Source: a bacterium
GTDB taxonomy: Bacteria > Desulfobacterota > S145-22
Assembly (NCBI GenBank): GCA_029934085.1
Contig: JAOZMY010000014.1
Span: 1 to 37,925 of the forward strand
Reading direction: 5' to 3'
Length of the DNA stretch: 37,925 bases
Shown: piece after piece, positions 25,746 to 34,175 of the stretch
Layout of the letters: each line of letters starts with the position of its first letter
Numbering within the stretch: position 1 is the first letter of the stretch
Translations under genes and position numbers: made by a program
Notes under the pieces: generated by a model
What the model was told of the DNA's origin: nothing
The model's input: the letters and a program-made list of their open reading frames with translations, nothing else
Databases searched by the model: none

Positions 25746-25783
25746 GGAAAAGGGAGAAGGGGATATCCCCTTCTCCCTTTTCC
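25746..25783 (-). terminator. 38-bp perfect palindrome, probable terminator of nfnAB
   Basis: An exact palindrome centred on GGATATCC between the nfnB stop (25801) and the phosphatase start (25732). On the minus strand it gives a long GGGAGAAGGG/CCCTTCTCCC stem ending in CTTTTCC. It probably terminates or attenuates nfnAB transcription. Confidence 0.75.
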
Positions 25784-25800
25784 GTAACTTAAAGGGGGTT

Positions 25801-27204
25801 TTAGGCATTTCCCATAATGTATTCGTGAATGGCGTTGGCGGCCTTGCGACCGGCGCCCATGGCGAGGATAACGGTAGCGGAGCCCGTGACGATATCACCG
25901 CCGGCGTAAACCCCTTCCTTGGAAGTAGCCCCTGTCTCGGGGTCGGCCTCGATGTATCCCCATTTGTTGAGTTTGAGATCCGGAGTTGTGCTGGGGATGA
26001 GGGGATTGGCCCGGGTGCCCAGGGCTACGATGACCGTGTCGCATTCCATGGTGAAGTTTGAGCCCTCGATAGGAATGGGGCGCCGACGTCCTGATTCATC
26101 CGGTTCACCTAATTCCATCCGAATGCATTCCATACCCGTAACCCAGCCTTCCTCGTTGCCGATGAAACGGACGGGATTGGTCAGGAGTTCAAACTGAACC
26201 CCTTCTTCCTCAGCGTGGTGAATCTCCTCCGCTCGGGCGGGCATCTCTGCACGGGAACGACGATAGACGATCTTGACGGTATCCGCTCCAAGACGCAGGG
26301 CGGTTCGGGCGGCGTCCATGGCCACGTTCCCGGCCCCGATCACAGCAACATTCTTTCCTAAGGCGATGGGGGTATCGTATTCAGGGAATTTGTAGGCCTT
26401 CATGAGGTTGGATCGGGTGAGATATTCATTAGCAGAATAGACCCCACAGAGATTTTCACCGGGGAGGTTGAGGAAGAGTGGGAGGCCGGCCCCAACGCCG
26501 AGAAATACGGCGTCGTGATCTTCGAGGAGTTCGTCAATCGTGGTGGTTTTTCCAACGACCACGTCTGTCTCGATCTTAACCCCCATCTTCTGGAGGTAGT
26601 CGACTTCCGCGGCCACGATGGCTTTGGGAAGACGGAACTCGGGGATACCATAGATGAGAACACCCCCGGGGGTGTGAAGGGCCTCATAGATGATGACTTC
26701 GTGGCCCTTTTTGATAAGGTCACCGGCCAAGGTCAGGCTGGCGGGACCGGAGCCGACCACCGCCACGCGCTTCCCGGTGGGTGCTTCCACTTCGGGAATG
26801 GTGACAAGGTTGTTATTCCGCTCGTAGTCGGCGGCGAATCGCTCAAGACGCCCAATAGCCACGGGCTCTCCTTTCTTCCCGAGGATACAGGTTTGTTCGC
26901 ACTGGCTTTCCTGTGGACAAACCCTTCCACAAACGGCGGGTAGGCTGTTTTTATTTTTCAACTGTCTCGCGGCGGCAGCGAAGTCACCCTCAACGATAAA
27001 TTTTATGAATTGCGGGATTTCGACTTCAACGGGGCATCCCTCGACACACTTGGGTTTTTTGCACTGCAGACACCTCTGGGCTTCCAGTTGGGCCAGTTTT
27101 TCATCGTAACCGTAGGGGACCTCGTCGAAATTGTGCGCGCGGACCTTCGGATCCTGTTCCGGCATTGCCTGACGAGGGATCTTTTTCTTTCCTTTTTCAG
27201 CCAT
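25801..27204 (-). CDS. nfnB: NADH-dependent reduced ferredoxin:NADP+ oxidoreductase subunit B (GltD-like)
   Basis: 467 aa. Eight cysteines for two N-terminal [4Fe-4S] clusters: C45/C48/C53/C57 (CLQCKKPKCVEGCP) and C92/C96/C102/C106. An FAD fold (VAVVGSGPASL) and an NAD(P) fold (VAVIGAGNVAMD) follow, as in the glutamate-synthase small subunit. Annotation pipelines often call this gltA/gltD. Pairing with nfnA 23 bases upstream shows it is the NADPH and ferredoxin-reducing subunit of the electron-bifurcating NfnAB complex. No glutamate-synthase large subunit is present. AGGAGG lies upstream of ATG 27204. Confidence 0.93.
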   Translation of the reverse strand: MAEKGKKKIPRQAMPEQDPKVRAHNFDEVPYGYDEKLAQLEAQRCLQCKKPKCVEGCPVEVEIPQFIKFIVEGDFAAAARQLKNKNSLPAVCGRVCPQESQCEQTCILGKKGEPVAIGRLERFAADYERNNNLVTIPEVEAPTGKRVAVVGSGPASLTLAGDLIKKGHEVIIYEALHTPGGVLIYGIPEFRLPKAIVAAEVDYLQKMGVKIETDVVVGKTTTIDELLEDHDAVFLGVGAGLPLFLNLPGENLCGVYSANEYLTRSNLMKAYKFPEYDTPIALGKNVAVIGAGNVAMDAARTALRLGADTVKIVYRRSRAEMPARAEEIHHAEEEGVQFELLTNPVRFIGNEEGWVTGMECIRMELGEPDESGRRRPIPIEGSNFTMECDTVIVALGTRANPLIPSTTPDLKLNKWGYIEADPETGATSKEGVYAGGDIVTGSATVILAMGAGRKAANAIHEYIMGNA

Positions 27205-27227
27205 TTTTGTCCTGCCTCCTTTTCGTT

Positions 27228-28064
27228 CTATGCGTGCTTTTGCTTGAAAAGCTCATAAGATTTTTTCTCTTCTTCCACGTACATTCGAAGCCGCAGTGTC
27301 AGCTCGTCGAAGTCGACCTGATGGCCATCGAATTCCGGACCATCCACACAGACGAACCTGGTTTTTCCGCCTACGGTGACACGGCAGGCGCCACACATGC
27401 CCGTGGCATCGACCATGATGGGGTTGAGGCTAACGGTCGTGGGGACATTGAAGGGCTCTGTGGTCTTGCATACGAAACGCATCATGGGAACAGGTCCAAT
27501 GCCTACGACCATTTTGACGTCGTTTCTTTCTTCGAGGATCTGTTTCAGGACATCTGTCACGAATCCGTGATGACCGTAACTCCCGTCATCCGTTGTAATC
27601 CTCAGGTCGTCCGTGACTTCCCTCATCTCATCTTCAAGGATCAAGAGGTCTTTCGTGCGTGCGCCGATGATTCCGATAACCTCATTGCCGGCCTCTTTGT
27701 ATCCACGAGTGATGGGATAAAGCACGGCCACGCCTGTGCCGCCCCCCACGCAGATGACAGGGCCGTCGTATTTCTCGATATGTGTGGGCATGCCCAAGGG
27801 GCCGATAACATCGATTAGGGCATCCCCGGGTTCTAAGGTGGCGAGATGCGCGGTAGTTTTACCAACGACTTGAAAGATGATCGTAAGAGTCCCCTTATCG
27901 ACGTTCTTTTTGGCCATTGTAAGCGGTATTCTCTCTCCCTTTTCATCGATCCTAAGCACGATGAATTGGCCAGGTTTTGCCTTCCTGGCGACACGGGCGG
28001 CTTCCACTTCCAACTGGCAGACTGTCCCTTCAGCCATAACCTTTTTGTCAACGATTTTGTACAA
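27228..28064 (-). CDS. nfnA: NADH-dependent reduced ferredoxin:NADP+ oxidoreductase subunit A
   Basis: 278 aa, FNR-like FAD domain then NAD domain (ICVGGGTGVAVLYPI), as in sulfide dehydrogenase or dihydroorotate-dehydrogenase electron-transfer subunits. The C-terminal DATGMCGACR...FVC segment offers D219, C224, C227 and C239, fitting the unusual [2Fe-2S] of NfnA with one aspartate ligand. With NfnB it couples NADH, ferredoxin and NADPH by flavin bifurcation, supporting anaerobic redox balance. It starts at TTG 28064: a stop lies just upstream in frame, and AGGAGG at 28073-28078 is eight bases away. Confidence 0.93.
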   Translation of the reverse strand: MYKIVDKKVMAEGTVCQLEVEAARVARKAKPGQFIVLRIDEKGERIPLTMAKKNVDKGTLTIIFQVVGKTTAHLATLEPGDALIDVIGPLGMPTHIEKYDGPVICVGGGTGVAVLYPITRGYKEAGNEVIGIIGARTKDLLILEDEMREVTDDLRITTDDGSYGHHGFVTDVLKQILEERNDVKMVVGIGPVPMMRFVCKTTEPFNVPTTVSLNPIMVDATGMCGACRVTVGGKTRFVCVDGPEFDGHQVDFDELTLRLRMYVEEEKKSYELFKQKHA

Positions 28065-28072
28065 AGTTCAAT

Positions 28073-28078
28073 CCTCCT
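28073..28078 (-). promoter_or_regulatory. Ribosome binding site fixing the nfnA TTG start
   Basis: A perfect AGGAGG (minus strand) eight bases before TTG 28064. An in-frame TGA just upstream rules out longer starts, and no ATG lies within the next eight codons. Confidence 0.85.
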
Positions 28079-28105
28079 CTATGTTGTTGAGAAATAATTA
28101 ATTAA

Positions 28106-28131
28106 AAATCTGCCTGGGTGAGGGCAGATTT
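28106..28131 (-). terminator. Rho-independent terminator of the RsbRD_N-like gene
   Basis: A 9-bp perfect stem AAATCTGCC/GGCAGATTT with an 8-base loop, continuing into a T-rich run on the minus strand. It lies 17 bases after the 28148 stop and separates this gene from nfnAB. Confidence 0.85.
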
Positions 28132-28147
28132 GACCTTTACAGTCCCT

Positions 28148-28618
28148 TTAGTATCTTGTGTAAGTACAGGCCTTGATATCGTCTTTTCTGGATTCCTCTT
28201 CGTATCCAAAGACCGTGAAGTAGAGTGCACGGTCAAAAAACTGTGTGAGACGTTGGCTTAAATCAAAGACCATGGAAAGATCGAGGGCGTCTTTGAAAGA
28301 TTTTTCACTCAAGATCTTGTCCCATATCTCTTTTTTCAGGAGTAGCAGGGAATAAACGACTTCCTGAAGTGCAAAGCCTTCTTTGAAACGCTTTCTTCCT
28401 AATTCTGTATAGTCCCATTTGATGTCTTCCTTTGTTGCTTCGTGGCTGATCCAATGGCCAAGCTGCGCGTAAAAATTGAGGGCCCGTTTGTAGAGGATGT
28501 TCTCTGGAAATTCACGATACGTTGGCGTGTAAGGGTTCTTTTTTACTGAGTCGAGCCATTTTTTCGTGAGTTCGTCCGCATTCTCTTCGATGAGTTGGAC
28601 CAGCTCGTTGGTGAACAT
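28148..28618 (-). CDS. Stand-alone RsbRD N-terminal-like sensor domain protein
   Basis: 156 aa, wholly helical and charged, with no membrane span. MFTNELVQLIEENADELTKKWLDSV at the N-terminus, then WISHEA, RKRFEEGFALQEVVYSLLLLKKEIWD and an ending LTQFFDRALYFTVFGYE. These match the RsbRD_N pattern (helical globin-like regulator domain found ahead of STAS domains or kinases). Here it is alone, with no STAS or kinase part. ATG 28618 has AAGGAGG upstream. It has its own terminator and lies between pilR and nfnAB, so its partner is not evident. The family assignment is by pattern. Confidence 0.65.
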   Translation of the reverse strand: MFTNELVQLIEENADELTKKWLDSVKKNPYTPTYREFPENILYKRALNFYAQLGHWISHEATKEDIKWDYTELGRKRFKEGFALQEVVYSLLLLKKEIWDKILSEKSFKDALDLSMVFDLSQRLTQFFDRALYFTVFGYEEESRKDDIKACTYTRY

Positions 28619-28787
28619 CTCTGCCTCCTTGTTAGATCAGTTTGAACCGTGGTTTTCCTATCATATCTTTATGGGGCTGTCAATTCATGCGGGAGGGATT
28701 AGACGGATCGTTTGAAAGGCATAGATAAAAGCTTCCTCGGGGATTGTTAAAGGAAACGAAAAGGTCTGGACTCGATCGTTTCACGAT

Positions 28788-30173
28788 TCATTCCAGCCGA
28801 TATTTCTCCACTTTGTAGCGGAAGGAGCGAAAGGTCATGCCGACGAGGTGGGCTGCCTCCATCTTTTTTCCGTGACAGCGCTGAAGGGCCTCGGAAAGAT
28901 AACTCTTTTCCACATCTTCAAGCAGGGCAGGAAGATCAAGTCCCCCCTCGGGGAATTCGCAGGAATAGAATGGTGGTGTGGGCTGGTCGATTGACTCAAA
29001 GGTCTGTGACTTATAGATATCCGGAAGGATGATGTTCGAATCCTGGAGTGCCACGGCCCGTTCCACCATGTTTTCCAGCTCTCTTACGTTTCCTGGAAAG
29101 TCATAGTTTTCCAGTTCTTTTAGGATATAAGAGGATATTTTTATACCCGTGCTGTTGTATTTCTTTGAGAATTTCTTGATGAAATATTCGAGGAGAAGTG
29201 GGATATCCTCCCTGCGTTCTCTCAAAGGAGGGACGTGAATGCGTATAACGTTTAACCGGAAAAACAGGTCTTCCCGGAATCTCTTTTCGGCCACTTCCTT
29301 TTCGATGATTCTATTTGTGGCGGAGATGATTTGGACATCGACTTTGATGTCACGGTTGTCCCCGAGTCTTCGGAAGGTCTGGTCTTGCAGAACTCTTAAG
29401 AGCTTTACCTGAAGGGAGAGGGGGAGCTCGCCGATTTCATCCAGAAAGAGGATTCCTCCGTGGGCAGTTTCGAAGAGGCCGGCTTTATCGGTGTTTGCCC
29501 CGGTAAAGGCCCCTTTTTTGTAACCGAACAATTCGCTTTCGAGAAGGTTCTCAGGAATCCCTCCGCAGTTTACTGGGACGAAGGGGCTTTCAGGGTTTTG
29601 CAACTGATGAATGGTTTTGGCGATAATTTCCTTGCCGGTTCCGCTTTCTCCAGTGATGAGAATGGGTGTTCGGGTTTTTGAGACACGGACGACGAGGTCC
29701 ATCAACTGACGCATTAACTTGCTGGACCCGATAATCCCAAGGTCCTGGATGGAGGATGAGAGTTTCTGTTTGAGTTTCAGGTTTTCCTCTTTGAGGAGCT
29801 GTCGTTCCAGGGCGTTTTTGATGACAATTTTGATTTCGTCTATTTTGAAAGGTTTTGTTATGTAGTCGTACGCGCCGTGCTTCATTCCCTCAATGGCCGT
29901 TTCGTTGGAGGCATAAGCAGTTACAAGGATCATGAGGCTGCTCGGGGATATTTCTTGAACTTTTTTTAGTAGCTCAAGGCCGGAGAGATCCGGCATCCGG
30001 ATGTCGGAAACGATGAGGGGATAGAAGGTCTCTTTTATTTTTTCTAAGGCTTCAAATCCACCTGAGGCGGTGTCAACAATGTATCCCTCCTTGGTAAGGA
30101 GGATTTTGAGCATGGTTCGAATGTCTTGCTCGTCGTCGACTACGAGGATCCGTTGGGGGGGAATATTTTCCAT
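28788..30173 (-). CDS. pilR: Sigma-54-dependent two-component response regulator, PilR-like
   Basis: 461 aa. The receiver domain holds VVDDE and phospho-acceptor D57 (IVSDIRMP). The AAA+ domain has Walker A GESGTGKE and the sigma-54 contact loop GAFTGA (ELFGYKKGAFTGA). A Fis-type HTH (MEAAHLVGMTFRSFRYKVEKY) is C-terminal. It activates RpoN promoters, in pilus systems usually pilA. The start at 30173 is taken because AAAGGA precedes it and PilR-type proteins begin shortly before ILVVDDE. A longer frame would overlap pilS. It lies 13 bases after pilS. No sigma-54 -24/-12 site was found in this window. Confidence 0.92.
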   Translation of the reverse strand: MENIPPQRILVVDDEQDIRTMLKILLTKEGYIVDTASGGFEALEKIKETFYPLIVSDIRMPDLSGLELLKKVQEISPSSLMILVTAYASNETAIEGMKHGAYDYITKPFKIDEIKIVIKNALERQLLKEENLKLKQKLSSSIQDLGIIGSSKLMRQLMDLVVRVSKTRTPILITGESGTGKEIIAKTIHQLQNPESPFVPVNCGGIPENLLESELFGYKKGAFTGANTDKAGLFETAHGGILFLDEIGELPLSLQVKLLRVLQDQTFRRLGDNRDIKVDVQIISATNRIIEKEVAEKRFREDLFFRLNVIRIHVPPLRERREDIPLLLEYFIKKFSKKYNSTGIKISSYILKELENYDFPGNVRELENMVERAVALQDSNIILPDIYKSQTFESIDQPTPPFYSCEFPEGGLDLPALLEDVEKSYLSEALQRCHGKKMEAAHLVGMTFRSFRYKVEKYRLE

Positions 30174-30186
30174 GATGGTATTTCCT

Positions 30187-31863
30187 TTAAGTTGGCAAGG
30201 TGAGCCGGAAGATGGTTCCTTTCCCAACAATCGATTTGACCGAGATATTTCCACCCAGGGAGTTCATGATCTGGTAGGCGATGGAAAGGCCGAGCCCCGT
30301 GCCATCGGAACGGGTTGTGAAAAAGGGCTCAAATATTTTCCTTAAGACATCTTTTGGAATTCCCTTTCCATTGTCTTGGATGAGGATAGTAGTTGAATCT
30401 GAATCGTAAGAGATACCTTCATTCCCATTTTCTGCCGTTGCGCATTTGACGCTAATGACGTGGTCTTTTTTGTCTTTTGCCTGTACCGCGTTGATCAGGA
30501 TGTTCCAGAAAACTTGTTTTAGTCTGTCTCTGTCGCTGTGAACCACGAGGTCTTTGGGAAGAAGGTTGACGAATCGAACCCCATTTCCTTGATTTTCCTT
30601 TGAAAGAATGGAGATGATTTCTTCAGTAAATGGGTAGAGCTTGATGTTTTGAAGGTTTTCTTTCCCGAACTGGGAGAATTGAAGGAAGTCCGAGACCAGT
30701 CGATTGAGGCGGTCGGTTTCCCTCAGGACAATTTCCATAAGGTCTAACTCGGTACCATTTAAATTCAATGTGTTTTTCAGAACCTGGATAGACCCGCTTA
30801 GAGAGGCAAGCGGATTTCTGATTTCGTGGGCCAGACCGGCGGCGAAGCGGCCGACCGTTGCCAGCTTTTCGGATTCGTGGACCCTCTTTTCCATGGCCTT
30901 GTAACGGGTTAGGTCCTGGAAGATGATGATTTTCCCCGCCGGGTTGTTTTCGGAGTCGTAGAGGGTAGAGATGGAGAAACCGATGATCTTGTCGCGAGCC
31001 CCGGGTTTCTTGAGGACAAGATGGGTATGGTGTGGGTGGGTCTGAACCTTCATCTGTTTGTCGATATATTTCCCCAGAGCAGGAAAAACGTTTAGGATGT
31101 TTTCCCCGAGCCCTTTTTCTTGGGGAGTTTCTAAGATTTCCTCTCCAGCCTTGTTGAGATAGGTGAGTTTGTTGTCAAGATCGACAGTGAGGATTCCGCT
31201 CTGAATGCTCTGGAGAAGGTTTTCGTTGAAGCGTTCTAATTTTTTGTACTCTCTTTTTCTCTTCTGGATTTCCCTGGAGAGGATGCTGGTCAGGATAGCC
31301 ACTCCCCAGAGTGCAATGACCTGGATTCCAATCCTGTATATAGTGAATCGGTTGTCCCAGATGTAAGTGGGGAGTTTCGATTTCATGAAGGCGTCGATGG
31401 GAGCCATTTTCAGGATGATTCCGACGTAAAAAATGGAGGTAAAAAACACGGCTATAAAGAGTTTTCCCCGGCTGAGAAAAAGCCCCCCTGCAATGATGGA
31501 GAAGAAATAAAGAAAGATGAAGATGCTTTCCTCTCCCCCGCTCATGCGCACAAAGACGGTCACAAAGAGGGCGTCGATGAGAATCTGGGTGAAGATGAAC
31601 CATTGGGAATCCTTGAAGATCTTGATTAGAGAGAGACAAATGATAGAGTAGAGATAGATGGCAGATAGAAGAAGAAAGAGTTGGGTGTTGGGGGGGATAT
31701 GGAGGATATTTTTGCCATGTTCCGGGATAAAGAGTGAGGTTCCTAAGACGAGGGAAGTGACAAAGACCCTCCCCAGGCTGAGGACCGTCGCATTCCTATA
31801 GGACCTGGCAGGGAAGATTCCGTTTGCAGCAGGGATGGAGGTAGCCAATTTACCCGATGGCAT
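30187..31863 (-). CDS. pilS: PAS-containing membrane sensor histidine kinase, PilS-like
   Basis: 558 aa. The N-terminal half has about six hydrophobic helices, then a coiled coil, a PAS domain (SIQSGILTVDLDNKLTYLNKAGEEIL), the H-box with H346 (GLAHEIRNPLASL), an N box (ILINAVQA), G1 (DNGKGIP) and G2 (GTGLGLS). It autophosphorylates and signals to PilR. The start overlaps the pilC end by 14 bases and has no strong ribosome site, suggesting coupling. Its place between pilC and pilR supports the PilS name. Confidence 0.92.
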   Translation of the reverse strand: MPSGKLATSIPAANGIFPARSYRNATVLSLGRVFVTSLVLGTSLFIPEHGKNILHIPPNTQLFLLLSAIYLYSIICLSLIKIFKDSQWFIFTQILIDALFVTVFVRMSGGEESIFIFLYFFSIIAGGLFLSRGKLFIAVFFTSIFYVGIILKMAPIDAFMKSKLPTYIWDNRFTIYRIGIQVIALWGVAILTSILSREIQKRKREYKKLERFNENLLQSIQSGILTVDLDNKLTYLNKAGEEILETPQEKGLGENILNVFPALGKYIDKQMKVQTHPHHTHLVLKKPGARDKIIGFSISTLYDSENNPAGKIIIFQDLTRYKAMEKRVHESEKLATVGRFAAGLAHEIRNPLASLSGSIQVLKNTLNLNGTELDLMEIVLRETDRLNRLVSDFLQFSQFGKENLQNIKLYPFTEEIISILSKENQGNGVRFVNLLPKDLVVHSDRDRLKQVFWNILINAVQAKDKKDHVISVKCATAENGNEGISYDSDSTTILIQDNGKGIPKDVLRKIFEPFFTTRSDGTGLGLSIAYQIMNSLGGNISVKSIVGKGTIFRLTLPT

Positions 31864-33052
31864 TTGCCATATTGAAAATAGGTAGATACATTGCGATCAC
31901 GATGGTGCCGACAACGCCGCCCAGAAAAACGATCATGAGGGGTTCCAGCATGGAAGTCAGACCCGCAACCGCCGTATCGACTTCGTCTTCGTAGAAATCG
32001 GCGATCTTATTGAGCATCTGGTCCAATGCACCCGTGTTTTCACCAACGGAGATCATACGGGTGACCATGGGGGGAAAGACGTTGCTTCTGGCCAGTGGTT
32101 CGGCGATATTTTCACCGGAGCTGATGTTTTCGCGGGCCTCCATGACGGCGTCCTCGATGACCTTGTTCCCGGATGTCTTGGCCACGAGGTGTAGACCATC
32201 CAGGATGGGAACACCACTCTGCATGAGGGTGCTCAATGTTCTGGTAAAACGGGCCACGGCGACTTTTCTGAGGAGGATGCCGAAGATGGGCAGTTTGAGT
32301 AAGAAGCCATCAATAGCCTTTTTGCCTTTGTCCGTTTTTCGGATGTAGCGGATGGCGATGATGAGAACGATGACGAATCCGATGACGATGAGGATGTGAC
32401 TTCGAATGAATTTGCTTGTATCCACTACTAATTGAGTAAGCCCCGGAAGTTGTTGGCCCGCTTCGCGGAACATCTTTTCAAATGTTGGGATAACGAAGAC
32501 CATTAGGATGCCTACCACTACCACGGCCACAAAGGTTACGATCATGGGATACATGAGGGCAGATTTAACCTTTCGTCTCAAGGCCTCGGCCTTTTCGATA
32601 AAGGTGGCTAGCCTATTCAAGATGATGTCCAGCGTTCCGGCCTCTTCGCCTGCCACGACCATATTGGTATAGAGATCGTTGAAAGCTTTGGGATGTTTTT
32701 TAAGGGCCGCGGCGAAGGTCATCCCAGATTCGACGTCATCTTTGACTTGACCAAGAATCTCTTTCAAGGTGGGATTTTCTTCCTGCTCGGCAAGAATATC
32801 AAGGGATTGAACCAACGGGAGCCCCGCATCGATCATCGTGGCAAGCTGCCGCGTGAAGATGGCCAAGTTCTTGGGTTTTACCTTGGATTTAAAGAGAACA
32901 ATCTGTTTTCTCTCGCTGAGTTTCTTGATTTTTGTCGGGATGATCCGTTGTTGTCTCAGTTGCGCCCTTACAATCGTCTCATTGACGGCCTCAATGGTTC
33001 CCGATTGGGCACCCCCTCCAACGACCTTTCCTTCCCACTTAAATCTTGGCAC
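31850..33052 (-). CDS. pilC: Type IV pilus inner-membrane platform protein PilC
   Basis: 400 aa with two repeated GspF domains. The first (about 60-180) carries FTRQLATMIDAGLPLVQSL, the second (about 265-385) FTRTLSTLMQSGVPILDGL, each followed by hydrophobic helices. It anchors the PilB/PilT motors and passes pilin into the fibre. It starts with GTG at 33052, preceded by AAGGAGG at ideal spacing, so the non-ATG start is well supported. It is 10 bases after pilT. Confidence 0.95.
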   Translation of the reverse strand: MPRFKWEGKVVGGGAQSGTIEAVNETIVRAQLRQQRIIPTKIKKLSERKQIVLFKSKVKPKNLAIFTRQLATMIDAGLPLVQSLDILAEQEENPTLKEILGQVKDDVESGMTFAAALKKHPKAFNDLYTNMVVAGEEAGTLDIILNRLATFIEKAEALRRKVKSALMYPMIVTFVAVVVVGILMVFVIPTFEKMFREAGQQLPGLTQLVVDTSKFIRSHILIVIGFVIVLIIAIRYIRKTDKGKKAIDGFLLKLPIFGILLRKVAVARFTRTLSTLMQSGVPILDGLHLVAKTSGNKVIEDAVMEARENISSGENIAEPLARSNVFPPMVTRMISVGENTGALDQMLNKIADFYEDEVDTAVAGLTSMLEPLMIVFLGGVVGTIVIAMYLPIFNMANAIG

Positions 33053-33062
33053 GATAACCTCC

Positions 33063-34154
33063 TTAACGTCTGAGACCTCGTTGAGGTTTTCCTTCCATTC
33101 CCATCATCTGTTTGAGTTCCTCAAGGTTGGGACTACGCGACATGGCCTCTTTCAGACTGATCATTCCCTTCTGGAAAAGATCAAAGAGGGATTGGTTCAT
33201 GGTCTGCATGCCAAATTTTGTCTGGCCGATCTGCATTTGTGAGTAGATCTGGTGGACCTTATCTTCGCGTATGAGATTTCTAATCGCTGGGTTGGGAATC
33301 ATGACCTCGACTCCCAGACATCGGCCACTTCCACTCGCCTTGGGGATCAGTTGTTGGGTGATAATTCCTTCGAGGACGAATGAGAGCTGAGCCCTGATTT
33401 GGGGTTGCTGATGGGGAGGAAAGACATCGATAATACGATTGATACTTTCGACGGCTGAGTTTGTGTGCAATGTTGCAAATGTGAGGTGCCCCGTTTCCGC
33501 AATGACCAGTGCCGATTCAATGGTTTCCAGGTCCCGCATCTCGCCGATGAGGATGATGTCCGGGTCTTGACGCAGGACGTGTTTAAGGGCTTGGGTAAAT
33601 CCGTGGGTGTCGGAGTTGACTTCCCGTTGGTTGATGAGGCAGTTTTTGTGACGATGCAGGTATTCGATGGGATCCTCGATGGTGATGATATGGGCGTGTC
33701 GTTCATCGTTCAGCCGATCGATCATAGAGGCCAAGGTGGTCGATTTTCCGCTTCCCGTGGGGCCTGTGACGAGGATGAGTCCTTTGGGTTTATAGATCAG
33801 TTCTTCCACGACTGGGGGAAGACCCAGTTCCCGGAGCGTCAAGATTTTGTAGGGAATGGTTCGAAAGGCCCCTGCTACGGCTCCTCTCTGATTGAAAATA
33901 TTTCCCCTGAAACGGCTGAGATTCTTGATTCCAAAAGAGAAGTCCAGCTCGTTTTCTTCCTCAAACCGTTTCCTTTGTGTCTCGGTGAGGACACTGTAGC
34001 ATAGCCGACGGGTATCGGCCGCGGTCAACGGAGCCATATCCATGGGGACGAGTTTCCCGTCTATCCTCAATTGCGGGGGAGATCCTGTTGTGATGTGTAA
34101 GTCTGTTGCCCCCCTTTCAAACATTTCAACAAGAAGCTCTTTTAGATCATACAT
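33063..34154 (-). CDS. pilT: Type IV pilus retraction ATPase PilT
   Basis: 363 aa hexameric ATPase. Walker A is GPTGSGKST (131-139), with a Walker B region and Asp/His boxes (EDPIEYLHRH, GEMRDLETIESAL, TGHLTFATLHT). The retraction motif AIRNLIRE near the C-terminus separates PilT from PilB. It pulls pili in for twitching motility and DNA uptake. ATG 34154 has AGAGGAAA upstream. It follows pilB by 21 bases. Confidence 0.96.
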   Translation of the reverse strand: MYDLKELLVEMFERGATDLHITTGSPPQLRIDGKLVPMDMAPLTAADTRRLCYSVLTETQRKRFEEENELDFSFGIKNLSRFRGNIFNQRGAVAGAFRTIPYKILTLRELGLPPVVEELIYKPKGLILVTGPTGSGKSTTLASMIDRLNDERHAHIITIEDPIEYLHRHKNCLINQREVNSDTHGFTQALKHVLRQDPDIILIGEMRDLETIESALVIAETGHLTFATLHTNSAVESINRIIDVFPPHQQPQIRAQLSFVLEGIITQQLIPKASGSGRCLGVEVMIPNPAIRNLIREDKVHQIYSQMQIGQTKFGMQTMNQSLFDLFQKGMISLKEAMSRSPNLEELKQMMGMEGKPQRGLRR

Positions 34155-34175
34155 AGCGTTTTTCCTCTTTGTTTG

